Source: Sulfitobacter sp043557345
Lineage (GTDB): Bacteria > Pseudomonadota > Alphaproteobacteria > Rhodobacterales > Rhodobacteraceae
NCBI RefSeq assembly: GCF_043557345.1
Contig: NZ_JBIFFV010000002.1
Location: forward strand, 124,001 to 188,000
Direction: 5' to 3'
DNA: 64,000 nucleotides
Shown here: piece by piece, positions 8,901 to 16,512 of the stretch
Position numbering within the stretch: the first letter of the stretch is position 1
Layout: each line of letters opens with the position of its first letter
Translations under genes and position numbers: made by a program
Notes under the pieces: model-generated
What the model was told of the DNA's origin: nothing
What the model saw: only the letters and a program-made list of their open reading frames with translations
Databases searched by the model: none

Positions 8901-9721
8901 CCCACGACCACCGTCTTGAAACGCGCGATCTGGGCGCGGGCTATGAAAAGCGCGTGATTTTGGAGGGGGTGACCCTCACCGTGCCGGCGGGGCAGATCAC
9001 GGCCATCGTGGGCGGGAACGCCTCGGGCAAGTCGACGCTGCTGCGGACGCTGGCGCGGATTTTGCAGCCCAAGTCCGGCGCGGTTCTGCTGGATGGTGCA
9101 TCGGTGCACCAAATGAAATCGCGCAAGCTGGCGCAGGTCATGGGGCTACTGCCGCAATCGCCCATCGCGCCTGAGGGGATCGCCGTGGCCGATCTTGTGG
9201 GGCGCGGGCGGCACCCGCATCAGGGGCTGTTCTCGCGCTGGTCGGCAGAGGATGACCGCGCCGTGGCCCGCGCGCTGGCCGCGACGGGGACCGAGGAACT
9301 GGCCGAGCGTGATCTCGACACCCTGTCGGGCGGTCAACGCCAGCGGGTCTGGATCGCCATGGCCTTGGCGCAGGAGACCGACCTTCTGCTGCTGGACGAG
9401 CCAACGACCTTTCTGGACGTGGCGCATCAAGTCGAGGTGCTGGACCTGCTGGTCGATCTCAACATGGCGAAGGGCACGACGATCGTCATGGTGCTGCATG
9501 ATCTAAATCTTGCGGCGCGCTATGCCGATCACCTGATCGCCGTGGGCGACGGCGGCATCCGCGCCGAGGGGCCGCCTGCCGAGGTCTTGACCGAGGAATT
9601 GGTGAAAACCGTCTTTGGCCTGTCGTGCCGTATCGTCAGCGACCCGGTCTCGCAGACCCCCTGCATGGTGCCGATCGGGCGTCACAAGGTGGGGCCGCCG
9701 CGCAAGAATGCCGCGGCCTAA
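8897..9721 (+). CDS. Ferric-siderophore ABC transporter ATPase (FecE/FhuC type)
   Basis: 274 residues. Walker A reads GGNASGKST (about residues 36-44), the signature is LSGGQRQR (about 141-148) and Walker B is LLLLDEPTTFLD (about 161-172), followed by the switch histidine in VLHDLN. The TTFLDV sequence after Walker B is typical of the iron-siderophore/B12 family of ATPases. It is the last gene of the four-gene ABC unit; the palindrome upstream of the receptor gene begins 7 bases after its stop. The C-terminal tail of about 25 residues is basic and unconserved. Confidence 0.93.
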   Translation: MTHDHRLETRDLGAGYEKRVILEGVTLTVPAGQITAIVGGNASGKSTLLRTLARILQPKSGAVLLDGASVHQMKSRKLAQVMGLLPQSPIAPEGIAVADLVGRGRHPHQGLFSRWSAEDDRAVARALAATGTEELAERDLDTLSGGQRQRVWIAMALAQETDLLLLDEPTTFLDVAHQVEVLDLLVDLNMAKGTTIVMVLHDLNLAARYADHLIAVGDGGIRAEGPPAEVLTEELVKTVFGLSCRIVSDPVSQTPCMVPIGRHKVGPPRKNAAA

Positions 9722-9727
9722 AAATAA

Positions 9728-9744
9728 CTGACTAAATTAGTCAG
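9728..9744. promoter_or_regulatory. 17-base perfect palindrome, probable iron-responsive operator
   Basis: CTGACTAAATTAGTCAG has two 8-base arms around one central A. It lies between the siderophore ATPase and TonB-receptor genes, 76 bases before the receptor start. Rhodobacterales have a described 'iron-Rhodo-box' in front of iron genes, linked to the IscR-type Rrf2 regulator; position, symmetry and core fit this, but the consensus was matched from memory, not by a search. Confidence 0.65.
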
Positions 9745-9819
9745 ATTGACTCTGGTCTCCTCCGTGTCTTAGGGGTAAGGGAATCCCGACTGGTTCACTA
9801 GGTTATTACGGAGACAGCC

Positions 9820-11916
9820 ATGTCCTCTTCCAAATTCATTCCTCTGCAACTGGGGCGCGGCTCTCTCAAAACGGCGCTTTTGTGCTGTACGGCGCTGGTG
9901 CCGGGCACGCTTTACGCGCAAGAGGCCTACCAATTGGATGATGTGATCCTTGAAGCCGAGGCGCAGACCTCCGGCGCGGCGGATGCCGAAACGGTTGTCG
10001 CCAGCGAGATCAGCAGCGGTGGCAAACTGTCGGGTGAGATCATCGACATCCCGGCCAGCGTCTCGGTCATCACCAGCCGCGAGATCGAAGCCCGCGGCGC
10101 GGATAGCGTGGAGCAGGTGTTGAACTACACCGCTGGTGCCAGCACCGACAGCTATGGCGCGGACGACCGGTTCGACTATTTCATCCTGCGCGGTTTCGAG
10201 GCCTATACCTACCGCGATGGGCTGACGTTGGGCGCGAACTTTGGCGCCGTCCGTGAAGAGCCTTTCGCCTATGAGCGGGTCGAGGTGATCCGGGGCGCGT
10301 CGTCTTCGACCTTTGGCCTGTCCGATCCCGGCGGCTCGGTCAACTATGTCTCCAAACGCCCCCGCGACGAGCGCTTTGGCGGCGTCTATACCTCGGTAGA
10401 CTCCTACGGCAGCTTGGAAACTGGCGTCGATTTCGGCGACAAGCTGGATGAGGAAGGCACGCTCAGCTACCGTTTCACCGGTCTGCTGCGCAATGGCGAG
10501 CTTGAGTATCCCTATTCCGAGAACGATGAGATTTTCGCGATGGGCGGCCTGACATGGCGCCCCTCCGATGCCTCTGAACTGACCGTGATCGTCGATCACC
10601 TTAACCGCGATTCCGTGCCCGGCAGCGGCGGTTTCCCGGCGGGCGGTGATTTCGACCGCAGCGATGTGTTCTACGGTGAGCCTGACTACAACTACCGCGG
10701 GACGGAGCGGACGACCGTCTCTGTTCTGGGCGCGCATGACTTTGGCAACGGGCTGAGCTTTGGCGGCACCCTGCGCTATAGCGACAGCGCCGATGACTTC
10801 GGCTATGCCTATGTCAGCGATGGAACCCCGAATGACAGCACGGTGGACCGGGCCTACTTTGCCAGCGATGGCACGAGCGAGAGCATGATCTCCGATCTGC
10901 ATCTGACCTATGAGGGGTTCCTCGGCGGGGCCGCCAGCACCACTACGGCGGGGGTCGAATTCTCTTGGTCCGACGAGTCTGACCAACGCTTCTATGGCCC
11001 GGCACCGTCGGTTGACCGCGACAATCCCACCTACACGGGCCGCCCCACCAGCGTGCCGATCTATGCCGATCTCGACACCCAGACGGAAGGCAAGGCGCTC
11101 TACCTTCAGCAAGAGCTGAACTGGAACAAGCGGTTCATCGCCTCCGTCGGGCTGCGCCACGACTGGATCGACGTGACCGAGACCAACAACCTTGCCGGCA
11201 CGGTGCAGACCAACGACATCAGCGAAACGACAGGCCGCGTGGGTCTGACCTATAAGATCAAGCCCAACCTGTCGGTCTTTGGGAACTACGCGCAGTCGGT
11301 CGTGCCAGCGGGCCTTGGCGTCGAACCGGAAGAGGGGGAGCAGTTCGAACTGGGCACCAAATGGCAGCCCATGGGCACCAACGCGCTGTTGACGGCCTCG
11401 GTCTATGACCTGTCGAAAAGCAACATCACCCGCACCAACCCTGCGACCAACCTGCCCGAAACCATCGGTGAGATCGGCGTGCGCGGCCTTGATCTGGAAG
11501 CCAAGGCCGAGATGGGGGCCTATACCCTCACCGCCGCCTACAGCTATCTGGATGCCGAGATCAAAGAGAACGGCACCGCTGGCAACGTCGGCAACCGCCC
11601 CGCTCTCGTGCCGGAAAACGTCGCCTCGATCTGGGCCAGCCGGACATGGGAAAACCTTGGCCGCGGTGATCTGACCGTCGGTTTGGGCGCGCGGTTCAAC
11701 AGCGGTTACTACTATAGCGACAGCAACACCGCGGGCGAGACAGGCAGCTTTGTCGTGGTGGATGCGGCCGTAAGCTACGACCTGTCGGATCAGACCACCC
11801 TGTCGGCCAATGTCACCAACCTGTTCGACGAAAAGCACACCTCCTACGGCGGTTTCTACGCTGACTTCTACAGCCCCGGCCGTGAAGTCACCGTGAAGCT
11901 GGCCCATAGCTGGTGA
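9820..11916 (+). CDS. TonB-dependent siderophore receptor
   Basis: 698 residues. The signal peptide ends TLYA before QEAYQLDD. A plug domain follows (about residues 65-175; DIPASVSVITSREI, then VEVIRGASSSTFGLSDPGG, the usual 'v.RGp.s..yG...pGG.vn' motif) and a 22-strand-type barrel with many aromatic girdle residues, ending in the terminal aromatic HSW. It imports a ferric siderophore across the outer membrane using TonB energy. A palindrome at 9728-9744 sits in its promoter region and a strong hairpin with a T-run follows its stop. It is separated from the ABC operon by 98 bases, so it likely has its own iron-controlled promoter. Confidence 0.93.
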   Translation: MSSSKFIPLQLGRGSLKTALLCCTALVPGTLYAQEAYQLDDVILEAEAQTSGAADAETVVASEISSGGKLSGEIIDIPASVSVITSREIEARGADSVEQVLNYTAGASTDSYGADDRFDYFILRGFEAYTYRDGLTLGANFGAVREEPFAYERVEVIRGASSSTFGLSDPGGSVNYVSKRPRDERFGGVYTSVDSYGSLETGVDFGDKLDEEGTLSYRFTGLLRNGELEYPYSENDEIFAMGGLTWRPSDASELTVIVDHLNRDSVPGSGGFPAGGDFDRSDVFYGEPDYNYRGTERTTVSVLGAHDFGNGLSFGGTLRYSDSADDFGYAYVSDGTPNDSTVDRAYFASDGTSESMISDLHLTYEGFLGGAASTTTAGVEFSWSDESDQRFYGPAPSVDRDNPTYTGRPTSVPIYADLDTQTEGKALYLQQELNWNKRFIASVGLRHDWIDVTETNNLAGTVQTNDISETTGRVGLTYKIKPNLSVFGNYAQSVVPAGLGVEPEEGEQFELGTKWQPMGTNALLTASVYDLSKSNITRTNPATNLPETIGEIGVRGLDLEAKAEMGAYTLTAAYSYLDAEIKENGTAGNVGNRPALVPENVASIWASRTWENLGRGDLTVGLGARFNSGYYYSDSNTAGETGSFVVVDAAVSYDLSDQTTLSANVTNLFDEKHTSYGGFYADFYSPGREVTVKLAHSW

Positions 11917-11923
11917 GCCTAGA

Positions 11924-11954
11924 GCGCGGCACCACCCTCGTGTGCCGCGCTTTT
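11924..11954 (+). terminator. Intrinsic terminator or attenuator after the TonB receptor gene
   Basis: GCGCGGCAC (11924-11932) pairs with GTGCCGCGC (11942-11950) over 9 bp, with a 9-base loop and then TTTTCTTT. This is a textbook rho-independent terminator. It ends only about 10 bases before the ribosome site of the reductase gene, so it probably lowers expression of that gene relative to the receptor rather than isolating it. Confidence 0.8.
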
Positions 11955-11977
11955 CTTTACCTCGAGAGGAGCCGCAG

Positions 11978-13021
11978 ATGACCATCGCAAAAGCCAAGAC
12001 AACCATCCCCATGGACGCTCCGCAGGATTTGCTGTCGCAAATCCTGTCCCATCTTGTCGATGATCACGGCATGGCCTTCCGCGCCAAGGGGCCGACGGGC
12101 CATGTGTTCGAGCAAGACGGCTACCGGGTGGCGTTTGATCTCTGCCCGCGTGGGCTGGAGGTCAGCCTCCAGGCGCCCAGCGAAAACGCCATGCAATTTT
12201 CGAAAGAGGGCATGGTCCATCATGTGGCGGAATTCGACCCCGCGCTGGCCGATCGCATCCGCTGGCAGGGCGTGGCGCAGGAGGTCGGAGAGATGCCGCA
12301 GAACTTCCGTTTGCTGGAAGTGCTGAACAGCGAAATCCTGTTCGAAGGGATGCAGCGCGTTACCCTACACTATCCGGATATTGCCGAACTTGCCCCGCAG
12401 GGCATTCATCTGCGCCTGATCCTGCCGCGCGATGCCAGCCGCACGCCGGTCTGGCCGGTGATGGGCGCCAATGGGGCGCCGGTCTGGCCCAAGGGTGCGG
12501 ATGAGTTGCACGCCCGCTACGTCACGCTCAAGAACATCCGCCCCGAGCGCGAAGAGGTCGATATCGACGTGGTCCGCCACGGATCCGGCCTGATCTCGCA
12601 ATGGGCGCAGAACGCCCACGCCGGGCAGCGGATCGGTGCGATGGGGCCGGTGGGCATCAGCGCCTTGCCCGAAGCCTCATCCTATTTCCTTGCCGCCGAC
12701 GGCACGGGGCTGCCCGCCGTGGCGCAGCTTTTGGCGCGGCTGCCCGAGGATGCGGTGGGCGATGTGGTGGCAGCTTTGCCGCGCGGCGTGTCCTATCGCG
12801 ACTACCTGCCCAAGACCAAGCTGCGCGTCCATGCCCTGCCGCCCGCCACCTTCGAGGCCGAAGTGCTTGGCCATGCGCAGGCGCTGACGGATGACGGTTT
12901 GGGCTATGCCTTTTTCGCCGGAGAGTTCCAGAACGCGCAGCAATTGCGCGGGCATTTCAAAACCCAGCTTGGCATGGATAAAACCCGCCAGATTTGCACC
13001 GCCTACTGGCGGCGGGGCTAA
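11978..13021 (+). CDS. Siderophore-interacting ferric reductase with N-terminal DUF2218 domain
   Basis: 347 residues from the ATG at 11978, chosen because GAGAGGA lies just upstream; an earlier GTG in frame falls inside the terminator stem. Residues about 5-95 look like DUF2218 and the rest like the FAD-binding SIP family (ViuB-like): a RYVTLKNI segment where 'R.YT.R' is usual, SQWAQNAHAGQRIGAMGP for the FAD/NAD(P)H domain, and the typical YWRRG end. Family members reduce cytoplasmic ferric siderophore and release Fe2+. It completes the uptake locus, after receptor and ABC transporter. Its 3' end lies 7 bases from that of the convergent htpX. Confidence 0.88.
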   Translation: MTIAKAKTTIPMDAPQDLLSQILSHLVDDHGMAFRAKGPTGHVFEQDGYRVAFDLCPRGLEVSLQAPSENAMQFSKEGMVHHVAEFDPALADRIRWQGVAQEVGEMPQNFRLLEVLNSEILFEGMQRVTLHYPDIAELAPQGIHLRLILPRDASRTPVWPVMGANGAPVWPKGADELHARYVTLKNIRPEREEVDIDVVRHGSGLISQWAQNAHAGQRIGAMGPVGISALPEASSYFLAADGTGLPAVAQLLARLPEDAVGDVVAALPRGVSYRDYLPKTKLRVHALPPATFEAEVLGHAQALTDDGLGYAFFAGEFQNAQQLRGHFKTQLGMDKTRQICTAYWRRG

Positions 13022-13028
13022 GCGCGGC

Positions 13029-13952
13029 CTAGCGCCATGGCCCCGCGTCGCGGCGTCTGCCGGTTTTCGGGATGCGGCTACTGGCGGTGGGGCGGGGGCT
13101 CTGCGCCTTTGCGGGCGCAGGGTTTGAGGTCATCGCACGCAGGGCCGCGATCCGGTTCTCCGTGGCCGGGTGCGTGGCGAAAAGATTGTCATGTTTATGC
13201 GCGTGGAGCGGGTTGATGATGAACATATGCGCCGTGGCCGGGTTGCGCTCTGCCGCGTGATTGTCGATCCGCGCAGCCCCCATGGCGATCTTCTCAAGCG
13301 CCGAGGCGAGCCAGAGCGGCTGGCCGCAGATCTCGGCCCCCGCCTTGTCGGCGGCATATTCCCGGGTCCGGCTGATCGCCATCTGCACCAGCGCGGCGGC
13401 CATGGGGGCGAGGAGCATCATCATCAGCGTGCCGATCATCCCCATCCGTTCTCGCGCGCCGCCAAAGAACAGCGCGAAGTTTGCCAGCATCGAAATTGCA
13501 CCGGCGAAAGTGGCTGTGACGGTCATGATCGCCGTGTCATGGTTGCGGATATGGGCCAGTTCATGCGCAATGACGCCCGCCAGTTCCTCGCGGCTGAGGC
13601 TTTGCATCAGCCCCTTGGTCACCGCCACGGCAGCATTGGCCGGATTGCGCCCGGTGGCGAAGGCGTTGGGCTGGGGCGTGTCGATCAGATAGACCTTGGG
13701 CTCGGGCAGGCCCGCATTACGCGCAAGCTCTGCCGTCATGGCGTAGAGCCCCGCGCGGTCCCCCGGCGAGACGGGCTGCGCATTGTGCATCTTCAGCACC
13801 ATGCGGTCGGAGTTCCACCAGGTGAAGGCATTCATCCCCGCCGCCACCACCAGCGCGATCAGCGCGCCGCCCGATCCGCCGATCAGATAGCCGACCCCCA
13901 TGAAAAGCGCGGTCATTGCCGCCATCAGCATCGCTGTCTTTACATAGCCCAT
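13029..13952 (-). CDS. htpX: HtpX-family membrane zinc metalloprotease
   Basis: 307 residues. Two N-terminal hydrophobic segments precede the catalytic motif HELAHIRNHD (about residues 129-138), and the third zinc ligand is the Glu in SRTREYAADKAG. Two further hydrophobic segments lie between them. This is the M48B architecture of HtpX, an inner-membrane quality-control protease that works with FtsH on misfolded membrane proteins. The C-terminal 30 residues are basic, low in complexity and longer than the E. coli protein. It is convergent with the siderophore reductase gene. Confidence 0.93.
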   Translation of the reverse strand: MGYVKTAMLMAAMTALFMGVGYLIGGSGGALIALVVAAGMNAFTWWNSDRMVLKMHNAQPVSPGDRAGLYAMTAELARNAGLPEPKVYLIDTPQPNAFATGRNPANAAVAVTKGLMQSLSREELAGVIAHELAHIRNHDTAIMTVTATFAGAISMLANFALFFGGARERMGMIGTLMMMLLAPMAAALVQMAISRTREYAADKAGAEICGQPLWLASALEKIAMGAARIDNHAAERNPATAHMFIINPLHAHKHDNLFATHPATENRIAALRAMTSNPAPAKAQSPRPTASSRIPKTGRRRDAGPWR

Positions 13953-14048
13953 CTTGGTCTCTCGCGGTTGTCCTTTGCAAAGAGATATGGGGCAGGTTCG
14001 GCGCGGTGCAAGGCAAGTTGAGCGGGCAGGGTCGGTCGCTTCGTCGGT

Positions 14049-14705
14049 TTACGCCTGCTCTCTGGCTTTCAGCCGCAGGAAGCTGTCCTCTCCGGCCAGA
14101 ACGTAGCGCAGCAGCAAAAGCTCGACCTTGGCCGCATCGCGGGCGGTAAAGGCGCGCAACATGTCGCGCTGCAATTCCACAAGGGTTTCATGCGCGACCG
14201 CGTCGCGCAGCGTGGCCATGCGAACGGCCTGAATCTGGGCCATGTAGCGCAGGATCGTGTCGCGTAACTCGATGTTGGGCACGGCCATGATCCATGTGCG
14301 GCGGATGTCTTCGGACGCGGCATAAAGGCTTTCGATATCGCCGGTCTTTAACGTGCGCTCGGATTGCTCCACCGCGCGGGTCAGGGTGGCGATGTCCTCG
14401 CCGGTCAGTTGGTTGGTGGCGAGGGCCGCGGCGCGCGGCTCCAACAAGCGGCGCAGCTCGAAAATCTCGCAAATCTGGCGCATCGACAGGTTGGGCAGGG
14501 TGAAGCCCCGCGTCGTGCTGTCGAGGTAGCCCTCATGCGACAGGCGCATCAACGCATCGCGCACCGGCATCCGAGAGACGTTGAACTCTTCGGCGACAGC
14601 GGTGTCGACAAAGCGGTCGCCATGGTTGATCTCGCCCCGCTGAATGCGCCCGAGGAAGATGTCGTAGATCTGATCTTTCATATGGCGCTTAGCTGAGCGG
14701 GGCAT
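14049..14705 (-). CDS. GntR-family regulator with FCD domain lacking metal ligands
   Basis: 218 residues from the ATG at 14705, which has GAGG correctly spaced upstream; an in-frame ATG at 14741 lacks one. Residues about 5-65 form the winged helix (AEEFNVSRMPVRDALMRLSHEGYL), the rest an FCD ligand-binding domain (FELRRLLEPRAAALA). In most FCD proteins an Asp and three His bind a metal. Here the first His position reads SEDIRRTW and the later 'EH..i...i' and 'H' positions read ETLVELQRD and RYVLAG, so the histidines are missing. It is divergent from the amino-acid binding-protein gene and probably controls it through the palindrome at 14805-14816. Confidence 0.88.
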   Translation of the reverse strand: MPRSAKRHMKDQIYDIFLGRIQRGEINHGDRFVDTAVAEEFNVSRMPVRDALMRLSHEGYLDSTTRGFTLPNLSMRQICEIFELRRLLEPRAAALATNQLTGEDIATLTRAVEQSERTLKTGDIESLYAASEDIRRTWIMAVPNIELRDTILRYMAQIQAVRMATLRDAVAHETLVELQRDMLRAFTARDAAKVELLLLRYVLAGEDSFLRLKAREQA

Positions 14706-14804
14706 TCCGACCTCATTAAAAAGTATGCGATTGCACGCCAAACATGCGCAACAAATGCCCGTATGGCTAGGTATAAGTTTGCGTACTTGTAAAATTTAAT
14801 TGAA

Positions 14805-14816
14805 TTCGTATACGAA
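14805..14816. promoter_or_regulatory. Palindromic operator for the divergent GntR regulator
   Basis: TTCGTATACGAA is a perfect 12-base palindrome in the 173-base divergent region. Its GTATAC core matches the known style of FadR/VanR-type GntR operators (for example TTGTATACAA). It lies 63 bases before the binding-protein start and about 100 bases from the regulator start, so it could serve both directions. Confidence 0.65.
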
Positions 14817-14878
14817 AACTGGCAGCCAATAGGGGAAAGCTTGCCGCGCTGCGCGGGGGCGTTCACAGGGAGCAAAAC

Positions 14879-15688
14879 ATGAATCTGAAAAATAATCTGA
14901 TCGCTGGCCTCACCGTCGCGGCGCTGACGACACTGTCGGGCGTCTCTGCCATGGCGCAGGATGTGCTGAAAATCGGCTCTTACCCGGCGAACCCGCCGTG
15001 GGAGTTCAAGAACGAAGCGGGCACCTTTGAGGGGTTCGAGGTTGACATCATCAATGAGGTCGCGGCCCGGCTTGGCAAGACGACCGAGATCAGCGGCTAC
15101 GACTTCCGCGCGCTTTTCGTGGCCACCGCCTCGGGCCGGGTGGATGCGGTGATTTCCTCGCTCACCATCACCGAGGAGCGGCTTGAGGCGCAGTCTTTCA
15201 CGCAGCCCTATTTCTCGGGCGCATTGGGTGTCGGCACCAAGACCGACGCCGGGATTGCCGACCTCGACGGGCTGGAGGGCAAGCGTATCGGTTCCATCGC
15301 CACCTCTTTCCCGGAGAATTGGTTGAAGGAGCGGGAGGATGAGCTCGGCTATAAATCCTATGCCAGCTATGACACCACCGCCAATATGCTGACCGATCTG
15401 CGCAGTGGCCGGATCGACGCGGCGGTGAACGATATCGTCAGCCTGCGTTACGCTTTTGCCCAGCCGACGATGCAGGGCTTGCAGGTCTCGGTCGAGATTC
15501 CGACGGGCGATAAATTCGCGATCATGATGCCCAAGGGCTCTGAGCATCTGGAGCCGGTCAACGATGCGATCTCTGCGATGAAAGAGGATGGCACCATGGC
15601 GGCGCTCTATGAAAAATGGCTTGGCGTGGCCCCTGCCGAAGGCAGCCTTGCGGTGACCCCTCTGCCGGTGCCCACCTCGGCTGACTGA
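14879..15688 (+). CDS. Amino-acid ABC transporter, periplasmic binding protein (family 3)
   Basis: 269 residues with a signal peptide ending SAMA before QDVLKIGS. The body has the family 3 signatures YPANPPWEFKNE.G...GFEVDI (about residues 36-60), SGRVDAVISSLTITEERL (about 89-106) and a final SAMKEDGTMAALYEKWLG. Such proteins bind polar amino acids, cystine or opine-like compounds. AGGGA lies upstream of the ATG. It precedes a single permease gene and a PLP enzyme, and no ATPase gene is nearby, so it must share an ATPase from elsewhere. The ligand is unknown. Confidence 0.9.
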   Translation: MNLKNNLIAGLTVAALTTLSGVSAMAQDVLKIGSYPANPPWEFKNEAGTFEGFEVDIINEVAARLGKTTEISGYDFRALFVATASGRVDAVISSLTITEERLEAQSFTQPYFSGALGVGTKTDAGIADLDGLEGKRIGSIATSFPENWLKEREDELGYKSYASYDTTANMLTDLRSGRIDAAVNDIVSLRYAFAQPTMQGLQVSVEIPTGDKFAIMMPKGSEHLEPVNDAISAMKEDGTMAALYEKWLGVAPAEGSLAVTPLPVPTSAD

Positions 15689-15767
15689 TGCCTTGGGGCC
15701 GTGGGTGGGGCGCTGCCTTGCCTGCGGCCTTTGGCTCGCCCCCGCGATCAAACTGACGGACTGCGCC

Positions 15768-16439
15768 ATGGAAATCATCGACATCTTCTTCAATCTCGAC
15801 GTGATGCGCCGCGCTTTCCCGATCTTGATGCGCGGGCTGCTCAACACCATTCTGCTGGGCGCTTCGGCGATTTTCTTTGGCGGTATCCTTGGCGTGCTGG
15901 TCTGTCTGGTGCGGCTCTATGCGGCCAAGCCGTTCCGGCTGCTGGCGGTTTTGTATACGGATATCTTCCGCGCCATTCCGGTGCTGGTGGTGCTGATCCT
16001 CGTCTACTACGCGCTGCCCTTCGCTGGCATCGTGTTTTCCTCGTTCGTGGGGGCGACCATTGCGCTGGCGCTGGTGCTCGCGGCCTATACGGCAGAGGTC
16101 GTGCGCGCCGGGGTCGAAGCCGTGCCGCGCGGCCAGTTCGAGGCCTGCGATGCGCTTGGCCTGTCCTTCTTTACCACCATGCGCAAGGTGATCCTGCCGC
16201 AGGCGTTTCGCATGATGATCCCGCCGCTGGCCTCCTATGCGGTGGCGATCATGAAAGACACCTCATTGGCCTCGGTCGTGGCGATGGATGATCTTCTGAA
16301 ACAGGCCACTGACGCGCAGGCGCTTTTCGCCAACCCCACACCGCTGCTGCTAGCCGCGCTGATCTATATCGCGATCCTTTGGCCGATGGTCCGTTTCACC
16401 GGCTGGCTAGAGCAGCATTACAAGCGCGGCTACCGCTGA
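15768..16439 (+). CDS. Amino-acid ABC transporter permease (HisM/GlnP family)
   Basis: 223 residues from the ATG at 15768; the open frame reaches back to 15693 but that part is not family-like and includes the intergenic spacer. It shows about five transmembrane helices, LLNTILLGASAIFFGGILGV near the start, and the EAA coupling loop EAVPRGQFEACDALGLS (about residues 118-134) with RKVILPQAFRMMIPP following. This pattern is exact for the polar amino-acid permease family. It probably forms a homodimer, since one permease gene is present. The partner ATPase is missing from the locus. Confidence 0.9.
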   Translation: MEIIDIFFNLDVMRRAFPILMRGLLNTILLGASAIFFGGILGVLVCLVRLYAAKPFRLLAVLYTDIFRAIPVLVVLILVYYALPFAGIVFSSFVGATIALALVLAAYTAEVVRAGVEAVPRGQFEACDALGLSFFTTMRKVILPQAFRMMIPPLASYAVAIMKDTSLASVVAMDDLLKQATDAQALFANPTPLLLAALIYIAILWPMVRFTGWLEQHYKRGYR

Positions 16440-16474
16440 GCCGAAGCTGTCCGAACTCCCACAAGACTACCGCC

Positions 16475-16490
16475 CCGCGCGCTTGCGCGG
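16475..16490. other. Small intergenic hairpin
   Basis: CCGCGC and GCGCGG flank a GCTT loop in the 73-base gap between permease and PLP-enzyme genes. No T-run follows; it may be an mRNA stability or pausing element. Confidence 0.3.
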
Positions 16491-16512
16491 CCAACACCCT
16501 ACGGAGATTACA

